From Paenibacillus pabuli NBRC 13638 (GTDB lineage: Bacteria > Bacillota > Bacilli > Paenibacillales > Paenibacillaceae), in assembly GCF_001514495.1 (NCBI RefSeq), contig NZ_BCNM01000017.1, positions 103,586 through 167,585 of the forward strand: DNA of 64,000 nt. The letters run 5' to 3'. Made by a program: the position numbers and the translations under genes. Of this stretch, positions 1 to 8,381 are shown one piece after another (the stretch's first letter is position 1; the number at the start of each line of letters is the position of its first letter). The notes under the pieces are model-generated. The model was given only the letters and a program-made list of their open reading frames with translations, did no database searches and was not told where the DNA came from.

Positions 1-1
1 G

Positions 2-1555
2 GCTAAAGACTCAAAAAAGGATTACTCCCAATATTTTGATTTCTCCGATGCCAAAGTAATTTCGCAAGATGAATTCAGCAAAAAGATAAGAATCCGGGGC
101 CGGGAGATTAATATCAAGTCGGAACCCAATCATCGTCAGGAGAAACAACGGGGCAAGGAAGACGTCCAGGTACTTTACGAAACAGCCGTTCCCGATGAAC
201 TGAAAAACGTGGGGAAAGGTAAACACTATATCGTATATACGTATGGATGCCAGATGAACGAGCATGATTCGGAGACGATCAAAGGGTTGCTTGAATCGAT
301 GGGGTATCAGGCTACCGAGGATCGCAAAGAAGCAGATATCATTCTGTTAAACACATGTGCGATTCGTGAAAATGCGGAAGATAAAGTGTTTGGTGAGCTG
401 GGTCATCTGAAAACCCTGAAAACCGAACGTCCAGGCTTATTGCTGGGTGTGTGTGGTTGTATGTCGCAGGAAGAAGGTGTCGTGAACCGGATCATGCAGA
501 AGCATGGCTTTGTGGATATGATTTTTGGTACACACAACGTACATCGATTGCCACATCTGATTCAGGAAGCGCTGTTCAGTAAGGAAATGGTTGTTGAGGT
601 ATGGTCCAAGGAAGGCGACATCATTGAGAACCTGCCGAAAAAACGTGAGGGCATGCGCGGCTGGGTGAACATTATGTATGGTTGCGACAAGTTCTGTACA
701 TATTGCATCGTTCCGTTCACAAGGGGAAAAGAGCGCAGTCGTCGTCCGGAGGATGTCATTGCTGAAGTTCGTGAGCTGGCCAGACAAGGATTTAAGGAAA
801 TTACATTGCTCGGTCAGAATGTGAATGCCTATGGCAAAGACTTCACGGATCTGAAGTACAGCTTCGGTGACCTGATGGATGATATTCGCAAAATCGATAT
901 TCCACGGGTTCGGTTTACAACCAGTCATCCACGTGACTTCGATGATCATCTGATTGAAGTACTTGCCAAGGGTGGAAACCTGGTGGAACACATTCATCTC
1001 CCCGTGCAGTCGGGCAGCACAGAAGTACTAAAACGTATGAGCCGCAAGTACAGTCGGGAACACTATTTGAAGCTTGCTGACAAAATTAAAAAGGCAATTC
1101 CAGATGTCGTGTTAACCACTGATATAATCGTTGGTTTCCCGGGTGAGACGGAAGAACAGTTTGAAGATACGCTGTCACTGGTCAGGGAAGTCGGCTACGA
1201 CTTTGCTTATACATTCATCTATTCTCCGCGTGAAGGCACCCCTGCTGCGGTGATGGAGGACAATGTGCCGATGGACGTGAAGAAAGAACGTTTGAAACGC
1301 CTGAACGAGACAATTAACGCATACAGCCATAGCAGCAATGAAAAGCAGCGCGGCAAGGTTGTTGAAGTGCTTGTCGAAGGCGAAAGCAAACGGAATTCCA
1401 ATGTTCTGGCGGGGCGTACACGCAGCAACAAGCTGGTGCATTTTGAAGGACCTAAAGAATTGATCGGTACTTTTGTACATGTAGAAATCACCGATCCAAT
1501 GACTTTCTATATTCGTGGTAATCTGCTCTCAGAGCCAGTAGCCGCCAATCAGTAA
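2..1555 (+). CDS. miaB: tRNA-2-methylthio-N6-dimethylallyladenosine synthase MiaB (5' end outside window)
   Basis: Radical-SAM methylthiotransferase that adds a 2-methylthio group to i6A37 of tRNAs. The reading frame is open from base 2 with no start codon, so the gene begins upstream. The first ~70 codons match the N-terminal extension usual in Bacillus MiaB (DYSQYF, then RGKEDV). Next come the UPF0004 domain with its three cysteines (TYGCQMNEHD, NTCAIRE, GVCGCM), the radical-SAM CxxxCxxC motif (YGCDKFCTYCIVP) and a C-terminal TRAM domain. A GTG at 209 could look like a start but would remove the conserved extension. ricA follows, as in Bacillus. Confidence 0.96.
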   Translation, partial: AKDSKKDYSQYFDFSDAKVISQDEFSKKIRIRGREINIKSEPNHRQEKQRGKEDVQVLYETAVPDELKNVGKGKHYIVYTYGCQMNEHDSETIKGLLESMGYQATEDRKEADIILLNTCAIRENAEDKVFGELGHLKTLKTERPGLLLGVCGCMSQEEGVVNRIMQKHGFVDMIFGTHNVHRLPHLIQEALFSKEMVVEVWSKEGDIIENLPKKREGMRGWVNIMYGCDKFCTYCIVPFTRGKERSRRPEDVIAEVRELARQGFKEITLLGQNVNAYGKDFTDLKYSFGDLMDDIRKIDIPRVRFTTSHPRDFDDHLIEVLAKGGNLVEHIHLPVQSGSTEVLKRMSRKYSREHYLKLADKIKKAIPDVVLTTDIIVGFPGETEEQFEDTLSLVREVGYDFAYTFIYSPREGTPAAVMEDNVPMDVKKERLKRLNETINAYSHSSNEKQRGKVVEVLVEGESKRNSNVLAGRTRSNKLVHFEGPKELIGTFVHVEITDPMTFYIRGNLLSEPVAANQ

Positions 1556-1755
1556 TACACAAACCTAATAAGATGGATTTGGATTTTAGATATCAGGGTT
1601 TGGATGGCGTAAGCGAACGTAGCGAAGGAGACGGAATCGATTCTGTAGAAGCGATAGCGTTCGCCTTTGTCTCCGAATTTTAACCTTGAATCATTTCAAT
1701 CAGGAAAATTTGGAGACAACAGCGATCGAAAGAACGATCCGTAACCGCAGCGGTC
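1556..1755. repeat. Intergenic imperfect inverted repeat between miaB and ricA
   Basis: The gap holds two facing 24-bp arms, 1658-1681 and 1705-1728, that match at about 20 of 24 positions (core GGAGACAA, then GCGA). A second inner pair, GCGAACG and CGTTCGC, lies around 1612-1664. There is no T-run, so it does not look like a simple terminator. It resembles a dispersed intergenic repeat or a structured RNA spacer; no second copy was noticed in this window. Confidence 0.45.
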
Positions 1756-1845
1756 ATGGAGCCGTCGTCCGTCTGGAATATCATTCGTCCAGTCCATCTT
1801 ATATCATCTCATAGAATGGAGCGATTTCGAGTGGCGCAGGAAGAA

Positions 1846-2280
1846 GTGCAGTACAACCATTATGGAATGCCTACCTACGATACGCGCAATCTGGTCATAC
1901 GCGACGACATTATGGGAAAAGCCAAAGAATTGGCTGAAATGCTTGGAACGAGTGAGGAAGTGAAACAGTTCCAACAGGCGGAATCCAAAATTCGTGATCA
2001 TGAACGCATCCAGCAATTAATTGCAACGATCAAGAAAAAGCAAAAAGAAATCGTTGCTTTTGAAAGCTTCAAAAATGCCGAGATGGTCAGCAAAATTGAA
2101 CAAGAAATTGAAGATCTGCAGGACGAGTTGGACAGCATTCCACTGGTTACGGAATTCCAGCAAAGTCAAAGTGATATCAATTATTTGCTCCAGCTTGTGA
2201 TCTCTGTAATTCGGGATACTGTCTCCGAGAAAGTAAATGTGGAGGCAGGTACGGATTCACCTCCGACCAGTTGCGGGTAA
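1846..2280 (+). CDS. ricA: RicA (YmcA/YlbF family) regulator of RNase Y
   Basis: Member of the RicAFT complex, which in Bacillus stimulates RNase Y processing and supports sporulation, competence and biofilm formation. The sequence is a helical YlbF/YmcA domain (DDIMGKAKELAEML through EFQQSQSDINYLLQLV) and ends in a cysteine near the C-terminus (TSCG), as RicA does where an Fe-S cluster is held. It sits directly after miaB, as in Bacillus. The start is uncertain: GTG at 1846 has an AGGA four bases upstream and gives a 144-aa protein near the family length; ATG at 1867, 1816 or 1756 are alternatives without a clear ribosome site. Confidence 0.85.
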   Translation: MQYNHYGMPTYDTRNLVIRDDIMGKAKELAEMLGTSEEVKQFQQAESKIRDHERIQQLIATIKKKQKEIVAFESFKNAEMVSKIEQEIEDLQDELDSIPLVTEFQQSQSDINYLLQLVISVIRDTVSEKVNVEAGTDSPPTSCG

Positions 2281-2291
2281 AATGAACGGAA

Positions 2292-2319
2292 GGGTGCGGA
2301 CGCAGTCCGCGCCCTTTTT
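2292..2319 (+). terminator. Intrinsic terminator after ricA
   Basis: GGGTGCGGAC (2292-2301) pairs with GTCCGCGCCC (2305-2314), with one G-T pair, across a three-base loop, followed by TTTTT. It ends the miaB-ricA transcript. Confidence 0.85.
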
Positions 2320-2633
2320 GCTCATATCCGAAAAGGTGAAGCTTCGGAATATTACCTTCGGATACGATAAAGAAACCGTACGTAGCTTCAATCAGGAAAT
2401 GGCCCGAAAACCTTGAGGATTCGCTCGTATGGCAGGCTCCACATTGTGGGGTTATTTGGTGTGGTAGTCCTTTCATCACAACTTTGCTGGATAAGACCTC
2501 GTCCGTAAGAGCAGGCTTAATATAATAATAAGGCACTTTAGATCACCTACAAAAGGACCAATGCTGGGAAAATTATCATCAACAACATACATCAAGGCTT
2601 TATACTTAAAGTGCACTAAAGGGGAAATCAATA
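2320..2633. other. Intergenic region before the thioesterase gene
   Basis: About 310 bases without a supported gene. A bulged hairpin joins TATCCGAA near 2325 with TTCGGATA near 2360. A ribosome site (AAAGGGG) lies just before the next start. Nothing else is recognised. Confidence 0.4.
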
Positions 2634-3059
2634 ATGAGTATCTTGGACAAAATGGTTGCAGATGGAAACGGGAGATTTTGGGGTTTTCTCGGTTGTCGTT
2701 TTATAAAAGGCGACGGAAAAGAAGTACAGATCGCACTGACAGCGGAGGAACACCACACCAACTCCATGGGAATTATTCATGGCGGTGTGCTAACATCTCT
2801 GATGGATCAGGCGATGGGTATGGTGGCTACAGCAGCAATGGAAGTAGACAGTTGTGTGACGACCAATCTGAATGTACATTTTCTCGCACCCATGAAGCAA
2901 GGTGAGTTAACCGTGAAGTCAACGATCCTGCATCAGGCGGGACGTAGTGTAACTGCACAATCCGAGGTACGCGATGCATCTGGCACGCTAGGGTGCATGG
3001 CAACAGCTACCTTCCGTATAGCACGAGTAAAAAAGGAAAGTACAGAATCCAAAGGTTGA
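2634..3059 (+). CDS. PaaI-family hotdog thioesterase
   Basis: A 141-aa single-domain hotdog protein of the PaaI/YigI acyl-CoA thioesterase family. The diagnostic helix motif HGGVLTSLMDQAMG is at about residues 48-61, followed by the TTNLNVHFLAP strand that forms the dimer interface. Such enzymes hydrolyse acyl-CoA or aryl-CoA thioesters in the cytoplasm; the substrate cannot be read from sequence. AAAGGGG seven bases before ATG supports the start. It lies between ricA and the NAD-salvage cluster, with its own terminator-bounded upstream gap. Confidence 0.85.
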   Translation: MSILDKMVADGNGRFWGFLGCRFIKGDGKEVQIALTAEEHHTNSMGIIHGGVLTSLMDQAMGMVATAAMEVDSCVTTNLNVHFLAPMKQGELTVKSTILHQAGRSVTAQSEVRDASGTLGCMATATFRIARVKKESTESKG

Positions 3060-3084
3060 CAAAAGATATTATTCTGTCATAATG
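3056..3084 (+). promoter_or_regulatory. Promoter of the NAD-salvage cluster with overlapping inverted repeats
   Basis: TTGACA (3056-3061), 17 bases, then ATAATG (3079-3084). The arms TGACA/TGTCA lie inside the promoter and GATATT/AATATC flank its -10 region (to about 3093). This is a plausible operator for the Nudix-winged-helix protein encoded just downstream. Confidence 0.6.
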
Positions 3085-3117
3085 AAAATATCAAAATGAG
3101 AATAGTCGGTGGTGCCC

Positions 3118-3921
3118 ATGAGCGAAAACTACGAACAATTCAATGCTGAAAGCGATGAGCAGGCAGCACGTGCCTATAGTTCCAAGAAATATCGTACGCC
3201 CGATGGTGTTCCCGCGGATATCGTCATGTTCACCTTGACCAAGCGGGAGCGCAAGACGGTGACCAAGACCCTCCCCATACGGGAGCTGAAGGTAATGCTG
3301 ATCAAACGCAAAGGTTGGCCTTTTGCGGGAAGATGGGCTCTGCCAGGTGGTTTTTGTCAGGAAAATGAATCCATCTATGGTGCTGCAAAGCGCGAATTGA
3401 TGGAGGAGACAGGTGTGGACGGTGGGCATCTGGAGTATTTGAATGTATATAGTCAGCCTGGGCGTGACCCCAGAGGATGGATTATCTCACATGCGTTTTT
3501 TGCACTGGTAGAGGAATGGATGCTGGAACACCGTCAGGCGGCGGATGATGCCGAGGATGTTGGATTGTTTACGATTCAGGAAGCCTTGCAGGAGCTCGAG
3601 CTTGCCTTTGATCACCGCACGATTATAGAAGATGCGTATCGGCGCATTCAGCAGCAAATGCTGGAAACGACGATTGCAAGACAGTTCCTGCCTCGTGATT
3701 TTACTCTAAGCGAGTTATACCAAGTGATTCAGAGTGTTGTCCCTGACTTTGAAGAACCGAATTTCATTCGGAAGATTACTTCAACACGCAGCCGCAAAGG
3801 CATTGTGGAAGAGGTTCGGGATGAGGAGGGCAATCTGCTAAGCTCCAATCAGTACTCACAGCGTCCGGCTCAGCTTTACCGTTTCACGGAGCTGGTCCCT
3901 CGTCTATCCATCTACACGTAA
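3118..3921 (+). CDS. Nudix hydrolase with C-terminal winged helix (NrtR-like)
   Basis: 267 aa. The N-terminal two thirds is a Nudix domain with an intact box, G-x5-E-x7-REL-x-EE-x-GV (from GGFCQENE, about residues 77-102). The C-terminal ~80 residues (from about ARQFLPRDFTLSELYQ) resemble the winged helix of the ADP-ribose-pyrophosphatase/NrtR group. NrtR proteins repress NAD-synthesis genes and respond to ADP-ribose. The neighbours pncA and pncB support an NAD link. Because the Nudix box is intact it may be an active ADP-ribose pyrophosphatase, a regulator, or both. The ATG at 3118 is preferred; GTG codons at 3109 and 3112 are possible. Confidence 0.8.
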   Translation: MSENYEQFNAESDEQAARAYSSKKYRTPDGVPADIVMFTLTKRERKTVTKTLPIRELKVMLIKRKGWPFAGRWALPGGFCQENESIYGAAKRELMEETGVDGGHLEYLNVYSQPGRDPRGWIISHAFFALVEEWMLEHRQAADDAEDVGLFTIQEALQELELAFDHRTIIEDAYRRIQQQMLETTIARQFLPRDFTLSELYQVIQSVVPDFEEPNFIRKITSTRSRKGIVEEVRDEEGNLLSSNQYSQRPAQLYRFTELVPRLSIYT

Positions 3922-3985
3922 TGCGCAAGCGAATCATGATGGAGTGAATCAGTATCAACCTTATTCTCAAAAGGGAGTGTGGACG

Positions 3986-4555
3986 ATGAAAGCACTGATT
4001 GTCATTGATTTTACACGTGATTTTGTGACAGGTTCGTTGCCAGTAGGTCAGCCTGCTGTAGAGATTGAAGAGACGATTGCAGCGATAACGGAAGCTTATT
4101 GCAATAACAAGCATGAAGTGATTATGGCAGTGGATTTGCATGAAGAGAGTGATCCTTATCACCCGGAAACAGCTCTTTTTCCGCCCCATAACATCAGGGA
4201 TACTGAAGGAAGGCAGCTTTATGGGCGCCTGGCTCGGGTTATGGAAGAACGGGAAGCGCAAATTCGCTGGATGGATAAAACAAGATACAGCGCATTCTGC
4301 GGCACAGATCTGGAGCTGCGACTGCGTGAACGTGGAATAACAGACATTGCACTGATCGGTGTATGTACGGATATTTGCGTACTGCATACAGCAGTGGATG
4401 CTTATAATAAAGGTTTTCACATTACGGTATATGAAGATGCGGTAGCAAGCTTTAATCAAGCGGGGCATGAGTGGGCGTTAGGGCACTTTCGTTCCAGTCT
4501 TGGGGCTCAGGTGATTAAAGCGAGCGATACCGTTCTCACAGGCTTGAACCTGTAA
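3986..4555 (+). CDS. pncA: Nicotinamidase (isochorismatase family)
   Basis: Converts nicotinamide to nicotinate and ammonia in NAD salvage. 189 aa. The catalytic triad of the family is visible: Asp in VIDFTRDF (about residue 7), Lys in WMDKTRYS (about residue 95) and Cys in GVCTDICVLHTA (about residue 130). The ATG at 3986 is preceded by AAGGGAG at a good distance; an upstream in-frame start at 3944 lacks a ribosome site. It sits between the Nudix-winged-helix gene and pncB, so the product of this enzyme feeds the next gene's enzyme. Confidence 0.9.
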   Translation: MKALIVIDFTRDFVTGSLPVGQPAVEIEETIAAITEAYCNNKHEVIMAVDLHEESDPYHPETALFPPHNIRDTEGRQLYGRLARVMEEREAQIRWMDKTRYSAFCGTDLELRLRERGITDIALIGVCTDICVLHTAVDAYNKGFHITVYEDAVASFNQAGHEWALGHFRSSLGAQVIKASDTVLTGLNL

Positions 4556-4745
4556 ACGAACCTGTGATCATATCCTGCTCAATGAGTGTTATGTTGCTGG
4601 GTAATATGGTGAATAGGATAAATCGGAGACTTATGCAATGGTATGTTTACCAGAAATAGATCATGAGCGATGAGTCTCCACATGTTGACCCGTGTCTGCA
4701 GGCTGGACCTGCGGGCACAAGCGGAAGTCAGAGAGGATGAGACAA
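4556..4745 (+). other. Structured leader between pncA and pncB
   Basis: Contains a strong hairpin: GTGTCTGCAGG (4692-4702) pairs with CCTGCGGGCAC (4708-4718) around CTGGA. A longer-range pair, GGAGACT near 4626 with AGTCTCC near 4673, surrounds the upstream part. No T-run follows, so it is not a clear terminator. It may be a processing or translational control element. Confidence 0.4.
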
Positions 4746-6200
4746 ATGCAGACGACTAGCCTGGCTTTACATACGGATAAATATCAAATCAATATGATGT
4801 ACGCCCACTGGGTGAATGGAACTCACAAGCGGAAAGCGGTGTTTGAAGCCTATTTCCGTAAGCTTCCTTTTGGCAACGGATATGCTGTATTTGCCGGTTT
4901 GGAGCGGATTGTGAATTACATCAGCCAGCTTCGTTTCACGATGGAGGACATCAAATATTTATCCAAACAAGAGGAAAATTACGATCCGGTCTTTCTTGAA
5001 GAGTTGCTCCAGTTTTCATTTCAGGGGACAATTCACTCCATGAAGGAAGGGGCAGTTGTTTTTCCTGACGAACCGCTCATTCGGGTAGAAGGCTCCATTA
5101 TGGAGACACAACTGGTGGAGACGGCGATACTTAACTTCATGAATTATCAGACGTTAATTGCAACGAAAGCATCGCGAATCAAACAGGTGGCGAGTCAGGA
5201 CACGTTACTTGAATTTGGAACAAGACGGGCACAGGAAGCGGATGCGGCCATTTGGGGCGCACGTGCTTCGTATGTGGCAGGATTCCATGCAACGTCCAAT
5301 ATGCTGGCTGGAGAGCGGTTTGGAATTCCGACAGCAGGGACACATGCCCATTCATGGGTGCAGAGCTTTATGAGTGAGCAAGAGGCATTTGACGTCTATG
5401 CCAAAGTGCTGCCAGATCAAGTGACACTATTGGTGGATACCTTTGATACATTGAACAGTGGTGTTCCCCATGCAATCAAAACGGCCAAGAAGCTTGAAAG
5501 CCAAGGCAAAAAGATGAATGCTATTCGGTTGGATAGCGGAGACCTTGCATATCTGTCCATTCAAGCCCGGCAGATGCTGGACGATGCGGGACTGGACTAC
5601 GTCAAGATTGTAGCTTCCAACGACCTGGATGAAAATACGATTTTCAACCTCAAGGCGCAAGGGGCTCGCATTGATATATGGGGCGTAGGCACGCAGCTAA
5701 TTACCGCTTCCGACCAACCCTCTTTGGGTGGCGTGTACAAATTGGTGGAGCGCGAAGTGGACGGGGTTATGCTGCCTACGATCAAAATTTCGGCCAATCC
5801 CGAAAAAGTATCCACACCTGGCAAAAAAGAAGTCTTCCGGATTATTGATCCGAAACATGGCAAGGCGATTGCAGATTACATCTGTTATCCAGGAGAAGAG
5901 CAGCCGCTACAAGGCGGGCCGCTCAAGCTGTTCAACCCGCTACACCCTTATCTGAAGAAGACGGTGACCCGCTATGAAGCAGTGAACATGCTGGAACCGA
6001 TCTTTGTGAACGGGCGCAAAGTGTATGAACTGCCTACCCTGGATGAAATTCGCAGTTATCATCTTGAGCAGATGGATCTGTTTTGGCCGGAATACCAGCG
6101 TAAACTCAATCCGGAGATTTACCGTGTAAATATCAGCCCTGCAGCGTGGAATATGAAGCAGAAGCTCATTGCTGAACATGTGCAATCTACCGAAGATTAA
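4746..6200 (+). CDS. pncB: Nicotinate phosphoribosyltransferase
   Basis: Joins nicotinate with PRPP to make nicotinate mononucleotide, the committed step of the Preiss-Handler NAD route. 484 aa, the usual length for the Bacillus type. Family features include the N-terminal LHTDKYQINMMYAHW, EFGTRRAQ, GTHAHSWVQSF (with the phosphorylatable His region), LVDTFDT, IRLDSGDLAYLS and GVGTQLITASDQPSLGGVYKL. The ATG at 4746 follows AGAGAGG at about nine bases; the ATG at 4737 abuts that site and is rejected. It is the last gene of the cluster. Confidence 0.95.
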   Translation: MQTTSLALHTDKYQINMMYAHWVNGTHKRKAVFEAYFRKLPFGNGYAVFAGLERIVNYISQLRFTMEDIKYLSKQEENYDPVFLEELLQFSFQGTIHSMKEGAVVFPDEPLIRVEGSIMETQLVETAILNFMNYQTLIATKASRIKQVASQDTLLEFGTRRAQEADAAIWGARASYVAGFHATSNMLAGERFGIPTAGTHAHSWVQSFMSEQEAFDVYAKVLPDQVTLLVDTFDTLNSGVPHAIKTAKKLESQGKKMNAIRLDSGDLAYLSIQARQMLDDAGLDYVKIVASNDLDENTIFNLKAQGARIDIWGVGTQLITASDQPSLGGVYKLVEREVDGVMLPTIKISANPEKVSTPGKKEVFRIIDPKHGKAIADYICYPGEEQPLQGGPLKLFNPLHPYLKKTVTRYEAVNMLEPIFVNGRKVYELPTLDEIRSYHLEQMDLFWPEYQRKLNPEIYRVNISPAAWNMKQKLIAEHVQSTED

Positions 6201-6212
6201 TGAAATAAAAGG

Positions 6213-6252
6213 GGCATAACCGGGAAGCAAACATACCGTGTTATGCCTTTTT
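6213..6252 (+). terminator. Intrinsic terminator after pncB
   Basis: GGCATAAC (6213-6220) pairs with GTTATGCC (6240-6247), followed by TTTTT (6248-6252). Confidence 0.85.
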
Positions 6253-6511
6253 GCTTCTCTTCTCTTTGCTGCCTATGTTGTCCAGGACGACCGACTGTGT
6301 GTGAAACATCATGGACAGATCGCCTGTGCAGCGCGGTATACTGAACCTTCAACAGCAGTGAATCACAGAGGGATGAAACCATTATTTCTCGGGAAAGCGC
6401 AGGAGTCGCCAAATCCCGCATCTTTCAGCGTTTCTTTTTCGACATGATCCATTTCGGATACTGTTTCAAGTGCACCTTGCCCGGGGATGAAAGGAAGAAG
6501 AGGGTGCAAGC
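6253..6511. other. Gene-free stretch
   Basis: No convincing gene, RNA or repeat is seen between the pncB terminator and the small membrane-protein gene at 6512. Confidence 0.4.
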
Positions 6512-6655
6512 ATGAGATGGATTATAACCCTAATCTGGGTCGTCTTTATTGCGTATGCCTGGTTCTGGGTACCGGGAAAACCTCTTGGAAGTGATCCTGT
6601 GTTTAAAGAGCTGCTTACACTGCGAACAATTCATCAGATGAATGGAAATATGTAA
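6512..6655 (+). CDS. Small single-pass membrane protein (47 aa)
   Basis: A short gene, unrecognised by family. ATG at 6512 is preceded by AGAGGG at nine bases. The product begins MRWIITLIWVVFIAYAWFW, a single hydrophobic, tryptophan-rich helix of about 19 residues, followed by a short polar tail of 27 residues. The stop at 6653-6655 lies 25 bases before the next gene, suggesting co-transcription with the oxidoreductase. Support comes from the ribosome site and the coherent membrane helix. Confidence 0.6.
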   Translation: MRWIITLIWVVFIAYAWFWVPGKPLGSDPVFKELLTLRTIHQMNGNM

Positions 6656-6680
6656 AATATTAATAAGGAGAGGATATCAA

Positions 6681-7700
6681 ATGGAAAATACGTTTCCTGC
6701 CTATGTCGTGCGTAAAGAAGAACAGGGTGGCGTGAAGGCCGCTATGGAGCAGTTAAAGAAAGAGGATCTGCCTAACGGTGACGTAACCGTACAGGTTCAA
6801 TATTCAAGTGTGAATTATAAAGACGGTCTCGCTTCCATAGAAAAGGGCGGTGTCGTTCGAGAGTATCCGATCGTTCCGGGGATCGATCTTGCAGGAATTG
6901 TAGAGGAATCCGTGAGTGGGCGATTTGCACCGGGGGATCGAGTCATCAGCACAGGCTTCGAGCCAGGCGTATCTCATTTTGGTGGATATAGTCAATATGC
7001 GCGTCTGCGCAGCGAATGGCTCGTCCCTCTGCCGCATGGACTCAGTGAGAAGGAAGCGATGGCGATCGGAACGGCAGGTTTCACAGCAGCCCTTTCGGTA
7101 GATGCTTTGCTTCGGGCTGGAGTGACTCCGGAGATGGGCAACATTCTGGTTACAGGAGCAACCGGAGGCGTAGGCAGTATGGCGGTAGCTATTCTGGCGA
7201 AGCTGGGTTTTGAAGTAACGGCTAGTACGGGGAAAAAGGATCGACAGGAGCAGCTGCTTCGAGATCTGGGCGCCTCACATGTCATTTCACGCGAAGAAGC
7301 GGATGCACCAGCCAATGGTGCAATGGGGAAACAGCTCTGGGCTGGCGTTATTGATCCGGCAGCAGGCCCGGCACTGGCCGAACGTCTGAAACAGATCCAA
7401 TACGGAGGTGCTGTCGCTGTATCAGGCTTAACCGGGGGACCTTCGTTTGAGTCCACAGTATTTCCGTTTATTTTGCGGGGCATTCAATTGATCGGGATTG
7501 ATTCAGTCTATTGCCCGATGGAACAGCGGGAACGGATATGGAAGCTGCTTGGCGGCGAATGGAAGCCGGATCGGGCATTGCAACTCGGGATTCAGGAAAT
7601 TTCATGGGCACAACTGCCCCAGACACTGGAAACGATCCTCAAGGGCGGTGCTGTAGGTCGTACTGTAGTCAATACGATGTCGGGAACGTCTGCCGAATAA
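6681..7700 (+). CDS. YhdH/YhfP-family NADPH:quinone oxidoreductase (acryloyl-CoA reductase type)
   Basis: 339-aa medium-chain dehydrogenase/reductase of the zinc-free YhdH/YhfP group (AcuI-like), which reduces acryloyl-CoA or quinones with NADPH. Visible features: SSVNYKDGLA near residue 40, PGIDLAGIVEES, GTAGFTAALSVDAL, and the Rossmann motif VTGATGGVGSMAVAIL near residue 155. No catalytic zinc ligands are seen. ATG at 6681 has AAGGAGAGG upstream; the earlier in-frame ATG at 6642 lies inside the preceding small gene. Confidence 0.88.
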   Translation: MENTFPAYVVRKEEQGGVKAAMEQLKKEDLPNGDVTVQVQYSSVNYKDGLASIEKGGVVREYPIVPGIDLAGIVEESVSGRFAPGDRVISTGFEPGVSHFGGYSQYARLRSEWLVPLPHGLSEKEAMAIGTAGFTAALSVDALLRAGVTPEMGNILVTGATGGVGSMAVAILAKLGFEVTASTGKKDRQEQLLRDLGASHVISREEADAPANGAMGKQLWAGVIDPAAGPALAERLKQIQYGGAVAVSGLTGGPSFESTVFPFILRGIQLIGIDSVYCPMEQRERIWKLLGGEWKPDRALQLGIQEISWAQLPQTLETILKGGAVGRTVVNTMSGTSAE

Positions 7701-7774
7701 GATTCTTTTCTCCAAGACATGCTAACTCTACCTGAGAGTGTCACGGTGTATGTGGCAGGAAAGGAAGGATGAGT

Positions 7775-8329
7775 ATGCGTGTTAACGAAAAAGGATTGCA
7801 CTATAGATTTGGACGTGTGAAGCCTGTACGGGTCAGTTTAATTATGACGCTGTGTGTATTATCCCTCGTAGCTTGTTCAGCATCATCTATTGAGCAGGAG
7901 CGGAAAATATATACAAGAGAAGCGACAGATGAAGGCATGGATCGGGCAAAGAGCCAAGGCCACGGGTTAAACGGTCCACTGATTCAGGAGCTGGATGACG
8001 GTTTTGCTGCAAAAGGCATCAAGTTGATGAACAATATGTCTGCAGATGATGGTGAAGGCGGAATCTCGTATATGTATCTGTTGAATGGAAGTGGCAGACA
8101 TATTGTCAGAGTCCATATTTTTAGTGATGTCCCTACACGAGTAACCCGTATGAACGAAATGTATGGTAATGGTGGCGATGAGGCTGTGATGGAAAATGGA
8201 CTTGGCAAAACAACGATTCGCAGTAAAGCTTATGTATCTCTGGTGTATACGGCTTCAGGGGGAGAGAAGGACGACTACGAAGAGGACGTCATGCAGGTAT
8301 TCCAGCATGTGCTTGAGCAATTGAAGTAA
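7775..8329 (+). CDS. Predicted lipoprotein of unknown function
   Basis: 184 aa. A basic N-terminus is followed by a hydrophobic stretch and a lipobox, LSLVAC, with the cysteine near residue 35, so the mature protein is probably lipid-anchored outside the membrane. The rest is a small soluble domain (YMYLLNGSGRHIVRVHIF, then LVYTASGG) with no family recognised. AGGAAGG lies directly before an ATG at 7769 and seven bases before ATG 7775, which is therefore preferred. A terminator follows, shared with the convergent moaB gene. Confidence 0.65.
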   Translation: MRVNEKGLHYRFGRVKPVRVSLIMTLCVLSLVACSASSIEQERKIYTREATDEGMDRAKSQGHGLNGPLIQELDDGFAAKGIKLMNNMSADDGEGGISYMYLLNGSGRHIVRVHIFSDVPTRVTRMNEMYGNGGDEAVMENGLGKTTIRSKAYVSLVYTASGGEKDDYEEDVMQVFQHVLEQLK

Positions 8330-8354
8330 TGGACTCGCCTCACATAAATCCGAA

Positions 8355-8381
8355 AAACCCGTCTGTCATTCAGACGGGTTT
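8355..8381. terminator. Bidirectional terminator between lipoprotein gene and moaB
   Basis: AAACCCGTCTG (8355-8365) pairs perfectly with CAGACGGGTTT (8371-8381) across a 5-base loop, with A and T runs on both sides. The moaB stop codon (8370-8372, minus strand) overlaps the stem. Confidence 0.85.

Noticed and set aside
437..997. 186-codon minus-strand frame inside miaB
   Set aside because: Opposite a clearly conserved coding region; no independent support.
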